The position numbers were made by a program, and so were the translations under genes. This document shows, piece after piece, positions 63,130 to 64,000 of a DNA stretch of 64,000 nucleotides. The DNA comes from Caenorhabditis elegans (Eukaryota; Nematoda; Chromadorea; Rhabditida; Rhabditidae). The DNA lies in assembly GCF_000002985.6 (NCBI RefSeq), contig NC_003284.9, positions 1,426,001-1,490,000 of the forward strand, read 5' to 3'. Under the pieces are notes generated by a model. That model was not told where the DNA came from. It saw nothing but the letters and a program-made list of their open reading frames with translations, and did no database searches. The first letter of the stretch is position 1. Each line of letters opens with the position of its first letter.

Positions 63130-64000
63130 ATTAAATTTAGACTTTTTACTTTGACGGTTTATATCGTGGATTTTAAAACTTCTGGAGATTTTTATTTAAT
63201 TAATGTATACTTTTGAAAGTCTATGAAAAAATCTGAAACTATGCCCTCAAAGTAAGCAGGTAGCTTGGTTTAGAATCTTTGTTGATATTGTGATTAACTT
63301 TGTTTCATGAAATGAATATTTGTTTTAAATCGGGATATCTTTATTAGTGATCAAATATACATTATAATTAAAAAATGAAATAAATGTTATTCAAATTATT
63401 GCACGAAGGTTTAACAAAACTGTTTTGTATAATTGTTCAATTGAAAACTTTCACGTTTTGTTAACAAAATTTGAGTATAAGGTTATTGATAAATAGGAAA
63501 ACTCTAAACTAAATGTTAATGAACCCAGCAAATTACATTTTTGTCAGTGCAAACATTTTTTGGTCAGTGCAAACATTTTTTGTTTAGTGCAAACATTTTT
63601 TTGCTAAATGTTTCTTAGTCACTGCCCGAAGTGAAATATTTTAATTTTGAAAAAAAACTCAAGTAACTTATTCAAAAATGTCTAGAAACATTAATCGGAG
63701 AATACTCATCAGGCTTATTCACAAAATCCAAACTAATGTCACAAATTTCAATAGGAGCCGACTCGTCAATGTCTTCCTCGCGGGAGTGTGAAGTGTTGAT
63801 TCGAAGTTGAGTGGAACGTGTTGGTACCGTGATTCTGAATTTATTACTTGGAAACTGTATAATTTTATTTTTAGCAATTGAAAATGTTAATGTCACAAAA
63901 ACACCTGTTTCTAGATTTTGCGCATAAAAGTTTGAACTGAACGTAGACACCCATGTGGTGTCAGGCTGTCTCAATACGGTTTGATCTACAAAAAATGCCG
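63130..64000. other. Right edge: 3' flank of dhs-25, repeats, possible exon of a minus-strand gene
   Basis: 63538-63605 carries inverted TTGCACTGACC copies. On the minus strand 63835-63690 is open (ITVPTRSTQLRINTSHSREE, IDESAPIEICDISLDFVN) with codon use better than background and could be a terminal exon of a gene lying to the right. The last 50 bp are the start of another GTAGATC palindromic repeat. Confidence 0.4.

Overview
The window looks like Caenorhabditis chromosomal DNA, most probably the left part of the C. elegans X chromosome. Short (~45-50 bp) GT/TTTTCAG introns, trans-splice-type acceptors just upstream of start codons, TTAGGC interstitial telomeric repeats, long poly-G tracts and many dispersed repeats all fit. 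Seven host genes assemble with every exon junction in frame, and the set (ZFP-3/sedlin pair, CEBP-1, a UDP-glucose pyrophosphorylase, ATP-citrate lyase, DHS-25-like SDR) matches what I recall of the W05H7-D1005-F09E10 region. The assignment to species and cosmid is recall, not a search.

Region 1-6.1 kb is foreign: a partial, partly decayed copy of a Polinton/Maverick- or adintovirus-like double-stranded DNA element. It carries a two-finger C2H2 protein and a frameshifted adenain-like protease on the minus strand. On the plus strand it has a pVI/pX-like basic minor capsid protein, an intact major capsid protein (F54H12.2-like), a small CxxC protein, a damaged ribonucleotide reductase small subunit, and a coiled-coil RING protein, followed by 43-bp tandem repeats. 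No polymerase, integrase or packaging ATPase is visible, so the rest is lost or lies left of the window. TATA-like boxes precede several genes, and three genes look intron-bearing.

Region 6-13.3 kb is repeat-rich: tRNA-like units with GCGGTGAGCGA minisatellites, a 105-bp-arm hairpin element, a GAGCTC-rich block and one copy of a GTAGATC palindromic repeat, with only an unresolved candidate gene. Region 13.3-20.6 kb (minus) holds zfp-3 and sedl-1, spaced as a trans-spliced operon. Region 24.7-27.9 kb holds a 131-aa coiled-coil gene running tail-to-tail into cebp-1. Region 33.1-36.7 kb is the UDP-glucose pyrophosphorylase gene, with a GC-AG intron. Region 37.1-38.4 kb is a 69-residue minus-strand protein. 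Region 45.0-46.9 kb (minus) is a secreted protein with a furin-like site that may derive from a viral envelope fusion gene. Region 53.6-58.2 kb is ATP-citrate lyase; 58.9-59.8 kb (minus) is a Ly6/ET-module-like surface protein; 60.6-63.1 kb is the SDR.

ACLY (cytosolic acetyl-CoA), the SDR (probable mitochondrial fatty-acid synthesis reductase) and UGP (UDP-glucose) are separate metabolic genes that happen to be neighbours. The non-coding DNA is dominated by short dispersed motifs (CATGGTGCATCGA, TTGCACTGACC, CGGCAAATTGCCG, TACTGTAGGG, TTAGGC) plus MITE-like inverted repeats. One near-match to the X dosage-compensation recruitment motif is present.
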